64,000 bases of DNA, from contig NZ_JAIQXU010000023.1 of assembly GCF_020166395.1 (NCBI RefSeq), positions 3,165-67,164 on the forward strand, in the 5' to 3' direction. Made by a program: the position numbers and the translations under genes. This document shows, in pieces, positions 19,028 to 28,457 of the stretch. This DNA is from Deinococcus betulae (GTDB lineage Bacteria; Deinococcota; Deinococci; Deinococcales; Deinococcaceae). Under the pieces are notes generated by a model, which was not told where the DNA came from, did not search any database, and saw only the letters and a list, made by a program, of their open reading frames with translations. Every line of letters starts with the position of its first letter. Positions within the stretch are counted from its first letter, which is position 1.

Positions 19028-22000
19028 CGCCTGGCTCCTGTTCTATGCGGCCTAACCGCACGACCTCTACAAGGCTGTGGCCCGTGCCGGTGTGCCGCTT
19101 CTCGTTGCGCAACTGCACCACGTTGGGCATGGTGCGGACGGCTTCTAAGTCCTGCACGCCTGTCGCGTAAATTAGCTGAATGGACATCGCGCGCGCCATG
19201 TCCCGCTGCAAGGTCAAGAGCTTGACGCGCGAAGAAGCCCCCACTGGATTGTCGAGAATCAGGGTGCCGGTGAGGGATAGGGGCTGTGCAGATACCACCT
19301 GGGCCCGCTCGCGGGCGCGCTGACGGGCAAGGGCGCAGTACAGCAGCACCGCACTCGTCAGGCGCTCGCCGCCACTTTCTTTAGCCATCATCGTGATGGG
19401 CAAGTGCTTAGGCGGCGCGTCCACATCGGGAAACAGCACCTCAACCCGGATGGGATGGGCGAGCTTGCGCACGGCCCGCTGGACCAGGTCTGGGCCCTGG
19501 AACTCGGTCTGGTCTCTCACCATGTCGTTTAGAAGGTTGCCAATTAGTGCTCGCCGTTCGCTCTGAGGTAGGGGAGCCGGCAGTGTGATTTTTAGAAAGC
19601 GTTGCCCGCTGAGGGTGCCCGCGCCTTCGGGCAGAACCGAGTTGGACGAGAGGCTTTTCAGGAGGCCGGTGCCGCGCTCGGCCAGGCTGAGCGTTTCTGT
19701 AATCAGTAGCTCCCGATGTTTGTCTGCGTCCTCAAGCGACGCTTCAATGGTTCGCCGACGCAGATCCAATTCGTTGTACACCTGGTCGGCACTTTGTTCC
19801 AAGTCTTCCGATGACCAGTCCGAAAGCTTTTTGGCCAACTTGATCGTACTGCCTGCCAGGGTACGGTCAAAGGCCCGGCCCGCCGTCTCCTGCCGCCCTC
19901 TCAGGTCGTGCCAACGGTTCTGCTGTTTGTGCAGCGTGGAAGCGAGGTTCTCTACATGAGCTGCGAAGCCTTGATCGGCCGGAGGTTCGCCGGCTGTCTG
20001 CGCCGCTGCCGTCCGTTCTTTCAATAGGTCGTCGTATCGGTCAAGCAGTTGCCTAAGTGTTATCTGGTGGTCTGTCCAGAGACGCCGCGGCTCCTCAGCG
20101 GCTTTGCTGGCTTTTTCCATCTGCTCAAGCCGTTCCTCCAGCCGGTCCAGCGCGGCGCTTGCCTCCTCGCCTTTCCGCTTTGCCGCCTGAACGCGTTGCC
20201 ACAGGCTCGTCGAGTCTAGGGCCTGCTCGTCAGGCTCAAGTGTGCGCTTGAGCTGAACGTACTGGCCTTGATGATGCTCAAGCTGTGTCTGCACAGAGCG
20301 CCAGGTCTGCATCATGCGTTCTTTGGCTGACAGTGCCGCGTCCCGCGTCCACTCAATATCCTGAATCCGCTGCTGAAGGCGGCCCTTATCGTCTAGCGTC
20401 TCAAGGGCAGCGCGCACTTCCAGTTCGGGGATGTGCGGGGGGCACGTTTGCTGAAAGGCCGTGCGCGTGGCCTGAAGGTTGTCTTGCGCTGCCTGCAACT
20501 CAGCTTTGAGGGCGTGCCCCTGCGTTTTCTGGTCAATGCTGCCGCACAGCAGACTGTGACGCTCCCGGCAAGCGTCTACATCGTCCGCCGTTGGTGTGGG
20601 CAGGGCGCCCTCCAAGTAGGCCACAGCGCGCGCTTCGTGGAGTGCAGCGGCAGCCGCCTGATCTAACTCCTGTGCGGCCCCCCGCAGTTGACGGGCGTGC
20701 GCCTCCTGCTCTTTGCTGCGGCGCTCTGTCTCGTCGGCCTGCCGTTCAAGGGTCCGCACGTCCGCTTCGTCCTGGAAGATGCTGAGTTCAAGTGCCGTAG
20801 CTTGCGCTTCGTCTCCGTAGAGTTCGAGGTGAACCTTCAACCGGCTTGTCTGCTCCAGAATGAGGCGGCTGCGTGTCTGGGCCTGCTCCAATTGCTGCTC
20901 AAGCTGTTGCTGACGCGCGCGCCGAACGTTCTGCTCGCCAGCCAGTTCGCTCAGGTGGGCCTGGGCGGCCTGCCAGGCTTGTCGGCTGGCCGTGACCTCT
21001 GCCTCCTGCGTCTCGAAAAAGCCCTGCGGATAGCGCTGAAGGTAAGTGTCTAGCCGGTCGCTTAGCTCCCGCAGTTCATGGCCCTCGGCCTGAAGTTCAT
21101 CGCTCCTGGCGCGCAGAGTCTCCAACTGCTGCTCGCGCACCAGGGCTTCGCGCCGTCCGGCCTCCTCATCAAAATGGGCGTCGCTGGTGGGCCCGACGAC
21201 AAACCGCTGGGTGCCCTCGGGCAGAGTTGCCCGGAAGAGTGGCGTGCGGGCTGCCACCACCACAGGGGCGTCCAGCGTCAGCGCCGCGCTCAGCAGTGCG
21301 GTTTTTGCTCGGTCGAGGTCCCGGTCAAGAACGAGAACACCACGCACCAGTTCGGGGGCGCGCTCTATGAATTCCTGCGCCTTCGCCCGAGTCTCTATTT
21401 GGGCCACATGGTCCCAGCCGGACCAACTGCGTACGCTGGCCTCTTCCAAGGCCGCCCGCACGGCCACGACGTCGCGGGCGGGTGGCAAGAGCGACCGTGT
21501 ATGCAGGTGCTCCAGAATTCGCTCTTCTTCTGTCAGCTGGGCCTGAACGTCCAGCCGCCGCTGGTCCGTGTCGGTCCGCTGGCTGCGCAATAGACGGGCC
21601 GTTGCCGGCGAGAGTGTGTCGAGGTCTGGGTCGTTCATCAGGGCGCGGCTCAGCATGGGGTGCAGGGTCAGGGCGTCACGTTGCCCGCGCGCGTCCTCCA
21701 ACTCGGCGCCGGCCCGGTGATGGCGGTCTTCAGCAAGTCGCTCCTGACTTTCTGCCGCCAAGCGGCGCTCCGTCCACGCCTGGGCTTGGTCTTCCAGCAG
21801 GCGCCGCTCGCCCCGCAGGGCCTCACGGCTGAAGTCTGTTGCTGCCTGCTGCTCTTGCCAGCGGGTTAGGCCTTCAGCCAGTGGCTCATCGGGCTCTAGG
21901 GTGCCTTGCTGACGCAGTGTGTCTATGGCCAGGCGCCGCTTGTCGAGTTTCTGGCGGTCATTTATGGCCCGTTGGGCTGCCCGGCTCGCTTGATTCCTTG

Positions 22001-23363
22001 CGCCCTTGGCGTCTTTCTGGTCGTGCTGGACGGTTTGTTCAAGGGCCTCCGCGTCCAGGCGCTTCTGGCCTGCCTCAGCACGCCTTGCCTCTGCCCTGGC
22101 CACCAGCGCCCCGGCCAGTTGACGGGCCGCGACCCGAACATCGGCCCATTCGGGCTTGAGCGCCTCATTCTCTCTTTGCAGCAGCGCTTCGAGGGTCCGC
22201 AGTCGGCCTTCACTGCGTTCAACCTCTAGCAGGCTGGGGGCCAATCGCCAGACCTGCTGGGCCTGGTCAGCGGCGGCATAGCGGGCCTGTTCTCCCTCAC
22301 TTTCCTTTTTGAAGTGTCCCGCCTCTTTCGTGAGCCGCAGTCGTTCTAAAGCAGTGGCGTGGTCCTGGTGTTCTTGCTTCGCAAGCCCGAGCCGCTTCTT
22401 CTCCTGCTTCGCTTCCTCAAGGCGCGCTGCCAGGCTGACCACGGCCGCCTCCGCTTCGGCTCGCCGCCGCTGAGCATAGGTGTGAAGCAGCTCTAGACGC
22501 GCGGCCAGTTCCCCCAGTTGGACGCGGGCCAGGTGCCGCTCGGCCGAGACGCTTTGAATCTCCTGCACATGTGGCAGCAGCGCGCGAATCAACTCAAGGC
22601 CCGGCAAGTGCTGTTCGAGCCGCTTCTTAAGGGACTCGCTGTAGGTGGTCAGATTTTTGGCCACCCCTTGCCCATGCTCAGGATTCATCGCCAGGTCGAG
22701 GAAAAAGTTGACGAAAGCGTCGGATTCCCGGAAGCGGAAGAGGTCCTCTGCGCCGCCTTCACGGGCATTCATGACCCGCTGATAGCCGAAGAGGTCCGGG
22801 TCAATTCGCCTCTTGTCGAGCATTCCCTGCCATTCCTGCAGCAGGTGGGTTTCGTGGGCTTCGGCGCTCGGATGCGCTGTGGTGAGGTTCTGCCAGGCCT
22901 GTTTAAAGCCATGCATGGTGAGGGCTCGACCGCGCTCGTCCTGTAAGGGCAGGCGGTCTAGAGTGATAGCGCCTTGTACGCGAGACGCGAAAAACAGCCG
23001 TTCCAGTGTATTTGGGTCCCGCGGATTCCACTCGTAGAACGCGCCGGTCAGAAACCACTGCGGCAGATCATCCTTAGCGACGTCAAGCTGCCACTCGGCG
23101 ACTACGACCCCACGCGTTTCAGGCAGCACGTAGTCTTCCAGCAGGCGGTCACTTTGCCCCGCCTTGCCCAGAAATTGGCGGCGGTTGGGTTGCAACAAAG
23201 AGAAAAAGAGATTGAGGATGGACGATTTGCCGCCGCCGTTGCGCAGCCACAGCGTAGAGTCGATGGGCCGCCTAGATTGGTCGTGAAAAGGAATGGTCAC
23301 GTCGTCAAACCGGGCCTTAGGGTGGCCGACATTGATTAGGCGCAACTTGGTTAGACGCGGCAT
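19020..23363 (-). CDS. jetC: JetC-like SMC/MukB-type ATPase
   Basis: A 1447-residue SMC-like protein. The N-terminal Walker A is RNGGGKSS (41-48). Long heptad-rich coiled coils with many Glu, Gln, Arg and Leu residues fill residues ~250-1200, interrupted by a probable hinge near the middle. The C-terminal head has the ABC signature ESGGE (1329-1333) and a Walker B strand TLILDNP. The residue after the Walker B Asp is Asn1372 where most SMC and MukB proteins have the catalytic Glu. The family forms DNA-loop-extruding motors. Overlaps of 1 nt with the JetB-like gene and 8 nt with jetD mean one translational unit. Its length is above that of best-known JetC proteins (about 1100 residues), so it is probably a different subtype. 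Confidence 0.85.
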   Translation of the reverse strand: MPRLTKLRLINVGHPKARFDDVTIPFHDQSRRPIDSTLWLRNGGGKSSILNLFFSLLQPNRRQFLGKAGQSDRLLEDYVLPETRGVVVAEWQLDVAKDDLPQWFLTGAFYEWNPRDPNTLERLFFASRVQGAITLDRLPLQDERGRALTMHGFKQAWQNLTTAHPSAEAHETHLLQEWQGMLDKRRIDPDLFGYQRVMNAREGGAEDLFRFRESDAFVNFFLDLAMNPEHGQGVAKNLTTYSESLKKRLEQHLPGLELIRALLPHVQEIQSVSAERHLARVQLGELAARLELLHTYAQRRRAEAEAAVVSLAARLEEAKQEKKRLGLAKQEHQDHATALERLRLTKEAGHFKKESEGEQARYAAADQAQQVWRLAPSLLEVERSEGRLRTLEALLQRENEALKPEWADVRVAARQLAGALVARAEARRAEAGQKRLDAEALEQTVQHDQKDAKGARNQASRAAQRAINDRQKLDKRRLAIDTLRQQGTLEPDEPLAEGLTRWQEQQAATDFSREALRGERRLLEDQAQAWTERRLAAESQERLAEDRHHRAGAELEDARGQRDALTLHPMLSRALMNDPDLDTLSPATARLLRSQRTDTDQRRLDVQAQLTEEERILEHLHTRSLLPPARDVVAVRAALEEASVRSWSGWDHVAQIETRAKAQEFIERAPELVRGVLVLDRDLDRAKTALLSAALTLDAPVVVAARTPLFRATLPEGTQRFVVGPTSDAHFDEEAGRREALVREQQLETLRARSDELQAEGHELRELSDRLDTYLQRYPQGFFETQEAEVTASRQAWQAAQAHLSELAGEQNVRRARQQQLEQQLEQAQTRSRLILEQTSRLKVHLELYGDEAQATALELSIFQDEADVRTLERQADETERRSKEQEAHARQLRGAAQELDQAAAAALHEARAVAYLEGALPTPTADDVDACRERHSLLCGSIDQKTQGHALKAELQAAQDNLQATRTAFQQTCPPHIPELEVRAALETLDDKGRLQQRIQDIEWTRDAALSAKERMMQTWRSVQTQLEHHQGQYVQLKRTLEPDEQALDSTSLWQRVQAAKRKGEEASAALDRLEERLEQMEKASKAAEEPRRLWTDHQITLRQLLDRYDDLLKERTAAAQTAGEPPADQGFAAHVENLASTLHKQQNRWHDLRGRQETAGRAFDRTLAGSTIKLAKKLSDWSSEDLEQSADQVYNELDLRRRTIEASLEDADKHRELLITETLSLAERGTGLLKSLSSNSVLPEGAGTLSGQRFLKITLPAPLPQSERRALIGNLLNDMVRDQTEFQGPDLVQRAVRKLAHPIRVEVLFPDVDAPPKHLPITMMAKESGGERLTSAVLLYCALARQRARERAQVVSAQPLSLTGTLILDNPVGASSRVKLLTLQRDMARAMSIQLIYATGVQDLEAVRTMPNVVQLRNEKRHTGTGHSLVEVVRLGRIEQEPGDE

Positions 23364-24097
23364 CAGCCCTCCTCTGCGGCAGGGGTCAGAGCCCGCTTAA
23401 CGGCGGCGTGGACCCGGCTTGCCGCGTAGTCCTGTACCAGCACCTGATAGCGCCATAGGGGCCGGTACGTCTGGTCTTTGCGCTGAAAACAGCGTTGCTT
23501 GCACAGATGTTCGAGCGCGTATTCGATGACGCGGCGCGTGGTCAGGGCCGACGCCCGGTGGTCCTTGGTATCGCGGTGCGCCAGACGATGCTTGTAGACT
23601 CGCCAGGCTTCGTGCAGGCCGCTGGTGTCGCTGTGGAGTGGGTCTGGGCCTTGCGCAGCCGCTTCATCCATCCGGTTCACGATCTGGCGCAGGGTGTCTT
23701 CAATTTCATCCACCGTCACGGGGTTGCGGGCCAGGGTGGCGTCGCCCAGCAGGTCGGTGGCCCGTGGATAGACGGTGGCGGCAATGGCCACATGAACCAG
23801 GCCGTCCAGCAGGCGGGTCTCCTCGCTGGCGGCGGATGGCCGGTAGGCGCTGGCCTGCGCCGCAAACACAGAGCCGGGTGCGGGGATCAGCACCATGCCG
23901 TGCTCCGCACTAGCCTCCAGAATCTCCAGCTCTAAGCCGGCCGCGACCTGCTGAACGGTCTCGCGGAAGTCAAGGCGGTCCAGATACCGAGCGAGGAGAT
24001 TGCGATACTCGTCATTCCGTTGTGGGTGAGTGCTGGGCCGCAGCGCCCACTGCACCAGGCGGCCAGCGGCGTGGTGAGCGTCTTGTGATGCCGTCAT
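23363..24097 (-). CDS. JetB-like (MukE/DUF4194-type) subunit, putative
   Basis: A 244-residue mostly helical protein. Its assignment rests mainly on position and size: it lies between the JetA-like and JetC genes and matches the small winged-helix partner that binds the kleisin in MukE/MksE/JetB complexes. The C-terminal part (TTRRVIEYALEHLCKQRCFQRK) reads like a winged helix. It overlaps the JetA-like gene by 4 nt and jetC by 1 nt. No catalytic motif is expected or seen. A sequence-profile search against DUF4194 and MukE would settle it. Confidence 0.65.
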   Translation of the reverse strand: MTASQDAHHAAGRLVQWALRPSTHPQRNDEYRNLLARYLDRLDFRETVQQVAAGLELEILEASAEHGMVLIPAPGSVFAAQASAYRPSAASEETRLLDGLVHVAIAATVYPRATDLLGDATLARNPVTVDEIEDTLRQIVNRMDEAAAQGPDPLHSDTSGLHEAWRVYKHRLAHRDTKDHRASALTTRRVIEYALEHLCKQRCFQRKDQTYRPLWRYQVLVQDYAASRVHAAVKRALTPAAEEG

Positions 24098-25788
24098 GAG
24101 GTGTTCTCCTGTTCTACGTTCAGCCAGTTCAGCGTGAGTTCGTCGCCGTAGAAACCAGCCGTTTCAAACAATGTGCCTTCGCGCTCGGCCTTCAGTGGCG
24201 ACGGCCGATCATCCTCGAATGCCTGAAGGGCCCTGAGCCCCAGGTATTCCAGAACGGCCTGGGGCTGCTCTTCTTGCGCTGCCGTGTTCAGGAGATCCGA
24301 AAGGCGTGTGGCCCCCCGCCCCAGGTAAGCCTGCCCTGCCGCCTGAATCTCAGGCGGGTAACGCTGCGGATCGGGCACTGCCTCTTCCCAGATCAGCGCT
24401 GTCGCCTCAGTGCTTTCGGCTGGAATGGCCCGTTTAGGCCGGAGGAGCCACGACACCAAGTCCGTGAGAGAGAAGACTTGAGGTGCCTCCACCGGCAGCA
24501 AGGTGGACCAGATTGGCAGCGCCTCATCCGGCAGTCCCTCTCTCGCCGCGTCGCCTTCAAGCGCAGTTAAGGCCTGCGTACCGGGAGCGGCAAGAAGAGG
24601 TTCGAGGACCTCGCTGAACAGGTTGGGTAGATGGGCACGCGCTCGGGGTACAAAAGCCTGCCGGTCCTGTTCGGCGAAAAAGACTTCCCGCGCTTCCAGC
24701 AGGACATGGTGAAGGTTGGTGTGGCGAATAAAGCACTCGTCAATCAGGGTGGCAATGCGCGCCACTTGCTGGGCTTTCTCACTGCCCAGTGGCAATTGCT
24801 CCAAGCGGTCACGCGCTGTTTGAACGATCTCCTGCTCGACTCGCAGCCGGCCGCTCAGGTGACTAAGCCCCTCGCTCAGCATGCGCGGCACTTCGCTCTG
24901 CCAGTCCACCCGTGTCACGTCCCGCCGTGTGTCCCGCAGCAAGCGGTCGAATTTCTCCTGCAGCTGAACCGAGCGGGCCCGCGCGTCCTGGGCAAAGTGC
25001 ACTGCCTCGTCAAAACGCCCGCGGTCGATCTGGGATTTGATGACCCCTTCAAGGGCCGCCTGGGCGTCTTCAATCGCCAGATCAAGCGCGCCGAGGTACA
25101 TGTTGGTGGCTTCCGTGGACAGCCGGAGGGCAAACTGCCCGCCTTCCACAAACCGCTCTTCGAGAAGGTGAAACGGCACATCGCGCTTTGCCAGCCGGTT
25201 GTTCTCGAAGTCTGCGTAGGTGGCGATGAAAGGTCGCCGGGCATCTTCATCCCTTCGCAGGCGACCCAGCAGCCGACTGACAAAGGCAGCCTGTCGCCCC
25301 CGGTGGGACGGCACGTTGGCGGCAAGGTCCATCTGATGCAGAAGGGGTTGCAACTCCTTGAAGACATCTTCTTCACTCACCTGCACGCCGAAGCCGGTGG
25401 ACTCGACAATTAGGTCAAACGCCTTCAGAGCCAGCGCGATGGTGTCGTATTGCCTGGTGTCCTCGTCGCGCTTGGTGTCCCATTCGCGCAGAGCCAGGAT
25501 GGGCCCTAGAGTCAGGAGAGTCCGTGAGCGCTTGGGCAGGTGCTCAGGCCAGGACACCTCTTTCTGTTCCAGTCGTGGCAGCTGGCGCATGATCTGGTCT
25601 TCCCATTCCAGAGGTACAGGAACTGGCCCAAGCTCCCGTGCCAGAGCCATCACGTCGTCAAGGTGGCTGTAAACAATGTCGGCGCAGCTTGGACATTCGC
25701 CCAGATGGGTCTGAATCTCTTCTAATTCGGCTTCGGGAAGACGCCCAGACGCGTAGGCCAGTAAGCGTTCTTCATCAATGTGAGTCAT
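24094..25788 (-). CDS. JetA-like protein fused to an anti-sigma zinc finger
   Basis: A 564-residue protein with two parts. Residues 1-40 match the zinc-binding anti-sigma domain (ZAS, zf-HC2 type): an ERLLAYASGRLPEAE helix followed by His28-x3-Cys32-x2-Cys35. The remaining ~500 residues are helical and by size and gene order correspond to JetA/MukF, the kleisin-type subunit that bridges the SMC heads. The gene starts 14 nt inside the preceding sigma-factor gene, the usual arrangement of an ECF sigma and its anti-sigma. I infer that the protein both binds the sigma factor and belongs to the SMC complex. The JetA part rests on context; the ZAS part is seen in the sequence. Confidence 0.7.
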   Translation of the reverse strand: MTHIDEERLLAYASGRLPEAELEEIQTHLGECPSCADIVYSHLDDVMALARELGPVPVPLEWEDQIMRQLPRLEQKEVSWPEHLPKRSRTLLTLGPILALREWDTKRDEDTRQYDTIALALKAFDLIVESTGFGVQVSEEDVFKELQPLLHQMDLAANVPSHRGRQAAFVSRLLGRLRRDEDARRPFIATYADFENNRLAKRDVPFHLLEERFVEGGQFALRLSTEATNMYLGALDLAIEDAQAALEGVIKSQIDRGRFDEAVHFAQDARARSVQLQEKFDRLLRDTRRDVTRVDWQSEVPRMLSEGLSHLSGRLRVEQEIVQTARDRLEQLPLGSEKAQQVARIATLIDECFIRHTNLHHVLLEAREVFFAEQDRQAFVPRARAHLPNLFSEVLEPLLAAPGTQALTALEGDAAREGLPDEALPIWSTLLPVEAPQVFSLTDLVSWLLRPKRAIPAESTEATALIWEEAVPDPQRYPPEIQAAGQAYLGRGATRLSDLLNTAAQEEQPQAVLEYLGLRALQAFEDDRPSPLKAEREGTLFETAGFYGDELTLNWLNVEQENTS

Positions 25789-26326
25789 TATTCAATCCCA
25801 GCTTTTGGCCTTGCTGGAGTAAGCGTCGGCGTAAAGCACTGATTCTAGTTTTGGCCGTTCCAACCGGTATACCTTGTAAAGAAGCAATCTCTTGAGTGGA
25901 GTAGCCTTTATCCCAAAGATCCATAAGCTCTAGATCGTAGAAATCCATCCCCTGCCGTAGACGCTCAATCTCAACACGCTGCTCAATTTGTTCATGATGT
26001 GAATAAGCAAAGAGGAACGGCTCTTGGTACTCAAATGATAATTCGATTGGCTTTTCTAGATTTCGTCTAGTCCAAGCACGCTGTTTAGCTAAACGATAAA
26101 GCTCATCCTTCGACAACTTGCCTGTTAAATCGCGAAGGTGCACGGCGTCGCGGTAGAAGAAGCTAAAAGCCTCAAAGAGAGTCTGCTCAACCTCATCAGG
26201 ACAGTTGATTAAACGTCGGATGACGGCGTGGACATAACCTGCTTCACGACGATACAGCTCCCGAAACGCCAGCTGATTCCCTTCAAGGATGAGCCTCAGT
26301 AGAACTTCATCTGGGAAGTCTTCCAT
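25775..26326 (-). CDS. ECF-type RNA polymerase sigma factor heading the Wadjet-like operon
   Basis: A 183-residue sigma factor. Region 2 covers about residues 5-65 (LLRLILEGNQLAFRELYRRE, then LINCPDEVEQTLFEAF). Region 4 covers ~125-175 with the helix-turn-helix GYSTQEIASLQGIPVGTAKTRISALRRRL. Region 3 is absent, as in the ECF group. The start chosen is the ATG of MEDFPDE: TACGCT (26334-26339) ends 7 nt before it, fitting a leaderless mRNA. An ATG six codons upstream is the alternative. It overlaps the anti-sigma/JetA-like gene by 14 nt. The gene is markedly more AT-rich than the chromosome. Confidence 0.83.
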   Translation of the reverse strand: MEDFPDEVLLRLILEGNQLAFRELYRREAGYVHAVIRRLINCPDEVEQTLFEAFSFFYRDAVHLRDLTGKLSKDELYRLAKQRAWTRRNLEKPIELSFEYQEPFLFAYSHHEQIEQRVEIERLRQGMDFYDLELMDLWDKGYSTQEIASLQGIPVGTAKTRISALRRRLLQQGQKLGLNNDSH

Positions 26327-26367
26327 ACCTTTCAGCGTAGTCATTCTAGGCCGGTCTGGCTTTACAC

Positions 26368-26379
26368 TTTAACATTAAA
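26368..26379. promoter_or_regulatory. AT-rich palindrome upstream of the sigma-factor gene
   Basis: TTTAA and TTAAA flank a 2-nt centre, about 30 nt upstream of the TACGCT box. It may be an operator or part of the promoter. No canonical ECF -35 (GGAAC) was found in this gap, so self-activation by the sigma factor is not evident. Confidence 0.3.
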
Positions 26380-26582
26380 CTATATGAGTAGAGGTGGGCT
26401 GTGCTTCGTCTCAGCTGAAACCAAAATCGGCTGCGCGTGGCGGCACTCTCATGCTCAAAGACTAGAGGGGTTGGGAATGCGCCTCGGTACGGCAGCCACC
26501 CTCTCGTTAGTGGCCAGCAGTGAAACTTTCTAGGCCACAGCGCTGAGTCCTTCCTTTCTCCTTTCCACCTATACTGCGGGGC

Positions 26583-28457
26583 GTGCTTGTTGCCGCCCTA
26601 GACGCCAGTAAAGAGTACGGCCCGCTGACCGTCTTGTCCGACGTGACCTTCGCCGTGCAGCCTGGCGACCGCGTGGGCCTGGTAGGCCGCAACGGTGCGG
26701 GCAAAAGCACCCTACTAAAACTCCTGACGGGTGAACTGATCCCAGACGGCGGCGTGGTCAAACGTGGCCCTGGTGTACATGTGCGCGCCCTGCAACAAGA
26801 TCCCGTGTTTGCCCCTGATGCCACGGTGGACAGCGTCCTGAGCGCCGCTTTTCATGACCTTGACCAGTTGGAAGCTGAGCTGCACGCGGCCGCCGAAGCC
26901 ATGAGCAGCGGCACTCCCGAGAGCATCCTGCACCACGAAGCGCTGCTGGAGCACTATCAGCGCCGGGGCGGCTTCGAGCGCCGGAGCCGCAAGGACGCCG
27001 TGACCCTGGCCTTCGGATTCCGGGGGCGCGAACAGGACCTGGCCTCGGGTCTGAGCGGCGGCGAGCGTACCCGCCTGGGCCTGGCCGCGCTGCTGGTCGA
27101 AAACCCCGACGTCCTGCTGCTGGACGAGCCCACCAACCAGCTCGACATCGTGATGGTCGAGTGGCTGGAAGCTTTCCTCGGCCGCTATCCGGGCGCCGTG
27201 CTGGTCATCAGCCATGACCGCACCTTCTTAGACACGGTCACGCGTGAAACGGCCTACCTCCGCAGCGGCACCCTCAAGGTGTATGCCGGCAACTACTCGA
27301 CTTTCCGCGAGACGCTGGCTGTGGAACTAGAAGGCCAGGCAGCCCGTCATGCCACCGAAAGCAAGCAGATTGCCTCCCTGCAGGCCAGCGCTGACCGCAT
27401 GAAAATCTGGGGCCTGGGCATGAGCAAATTGGCCCGGCGCGCCAAGGCCATGCAGGCACGAGTGGACCGCATGCAGGCCCGCGCCACCGCCGCACCACCG
27501 CCCGAGCAGCGCACCGCGCGCATCACTTTCCACGCGCCCGAAAGTGGGGACGTGGTGCTGGACGCCCGGCATGTCACCCGTACCCTGCCCGGTGGCCGCA
27601 CCCTGTACCGCGACGTCAACGTGCAGATTCGGCGGGGCGAGCGCATTGCCATCATCGGGCGCAACGGGGCCGGCAAGACCACCCTGCTGCGCGCCCTGCT
27701 GGGGCTGGACAAGGGGGACGATGCGCGCGCCCGCGTACTGACCGGCGCGCGCGTCACGGTGGGCTACTACGATCAGGCCCTGCGCGGCGTGGACCCAGCC
27801 GAGACCCTGTACGACGTGGCCCGCGCCTACACCCAGAAAGACCCCGAGGCCCACGACCTGCTGGGCACCTTTATGTTTCCCTACGACCAGCACGACAAGC
27901 CCGCGCGCATCTTGTCGGGCGGTGAGCGGGCCCGGTTGGCGCTGCTCAAGCTGGCCCAGGAAGACCACAATCTGCTGGTGATGGACGAGCCGACCAACCA
28001 CCTGGATATGGAGATGGTCGAGGCGCTGGAGGACGCTCTGGAGCACTTTACCGGCACTTTGATGATGGTCAGCCACGACCGCGCGTTCATTGAGGGTCTG
28101 GCCGACCGTATCTGGCTGGTCGAGGAGGGACAGTTCTACGAGTACCCCGGTTGGGAGGACTATAAGGCCAAGCACAGGAGCGTGGAGACCGAGGTGGCCC
28201 CCAAGCCCACGCCGAAGCCGACCGCGCCCAAAGGCAAGGGCCTATGGCATCTCAAGCGTGAGGTTGAGGCCCTGGAAGCCGATATCGCCCGTCTGGAAGG
28301 CGAGTTGGAGCAGGCGCAGGCGGCCCTGGCCAGCGCCTCCCCAGACGCTGATTTCGCTGCGCTGGGTCAGGCCGCGCATGACCTGGAAGTGCAACTCGAA
28401 ACCCGCATGGACGCCTGGGGCGCCAAGCAGGCTGAGGTCGAGGCCAGAAGCACCTGA
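26583..28457 (+). CDS. ABC-F family ATPase
   Basis: A 624-residue soluble protein with two ABC cassettes and no membrane part. Walker A motifs are GRNGAGKST (near residue 38) and GRNGAGKTT (near 360). Signatures are LSGGERTRLGL and LSGGERARLAL, and Walker B motifs are LLLDEPTNQLD and LVMDEPTNHLD. The linker between cassettes is rich in Arg/Lys/Met. A C-terminal coiled coil (about 540-624) resembles that of Uup-type members. ABC-F proteins act on the ribosome or in stress; the exact subgroup is uncertain. The GTG start lies 7 nt after TATACT (26570-26575), hence probably leaderless. Confidence 0.93.
   Translation: MLVAALDASKEYGPLTVLSDVTFAVQPGDRVGLVGRNGAGKSTLLKLLTGELIPDGGVVKRGPGVHVRALQQDPVFAPDATVDSVLSAAFHDLDQLEAELHAAAEAMSSGTPESILHHEALLEHYQRRGGFERRSRKDAVTLAFGFRGREQDLASGLSGGERTRLGLAALLVENPDVLLLDEPTNQLDIVMVEWLEAFLGRYPGAVLVISHDRTFLDTVTRETAYLRSGTLKVYAGNYSTFRETLAVELEGQAARHATESKQIASLQASADRMKIWGLGMSKLARRAKAMQARVDRMQARATAAPPPEQRTARITFHAPESGDVVLDARHVTRTLPGGRTLYRDVNVQIRRGERIAIIGRNGAGKTTLLRALLGLDKGDDARARVLTGARVTVGYYDQALRGVDPAETLYDVARAYTQKDPEAHDLLGTFMFPYDQHDKPARILSGGERARLALLKLAQEDHNLLVMDEPTNHLDMEMVEALEDALEHFTGTLMMVSHDRAFIEGLADRIWLVEEGQFYEYPGWEDYKAKHRSVETEVAPKPTPKPTAPKGKGLWHLKREVEALEADIARLEGELEQAQAALASASPDADFAALGQAAHDLEVQLETRMDAWGAKQAEVEARST

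Noticed and set aside
26345..26582. ECF-type self-regulated promoter of the sigma gene
   Set aside because: No GGAAC-type -35 element with a suitable -10 partner was found in this gap.
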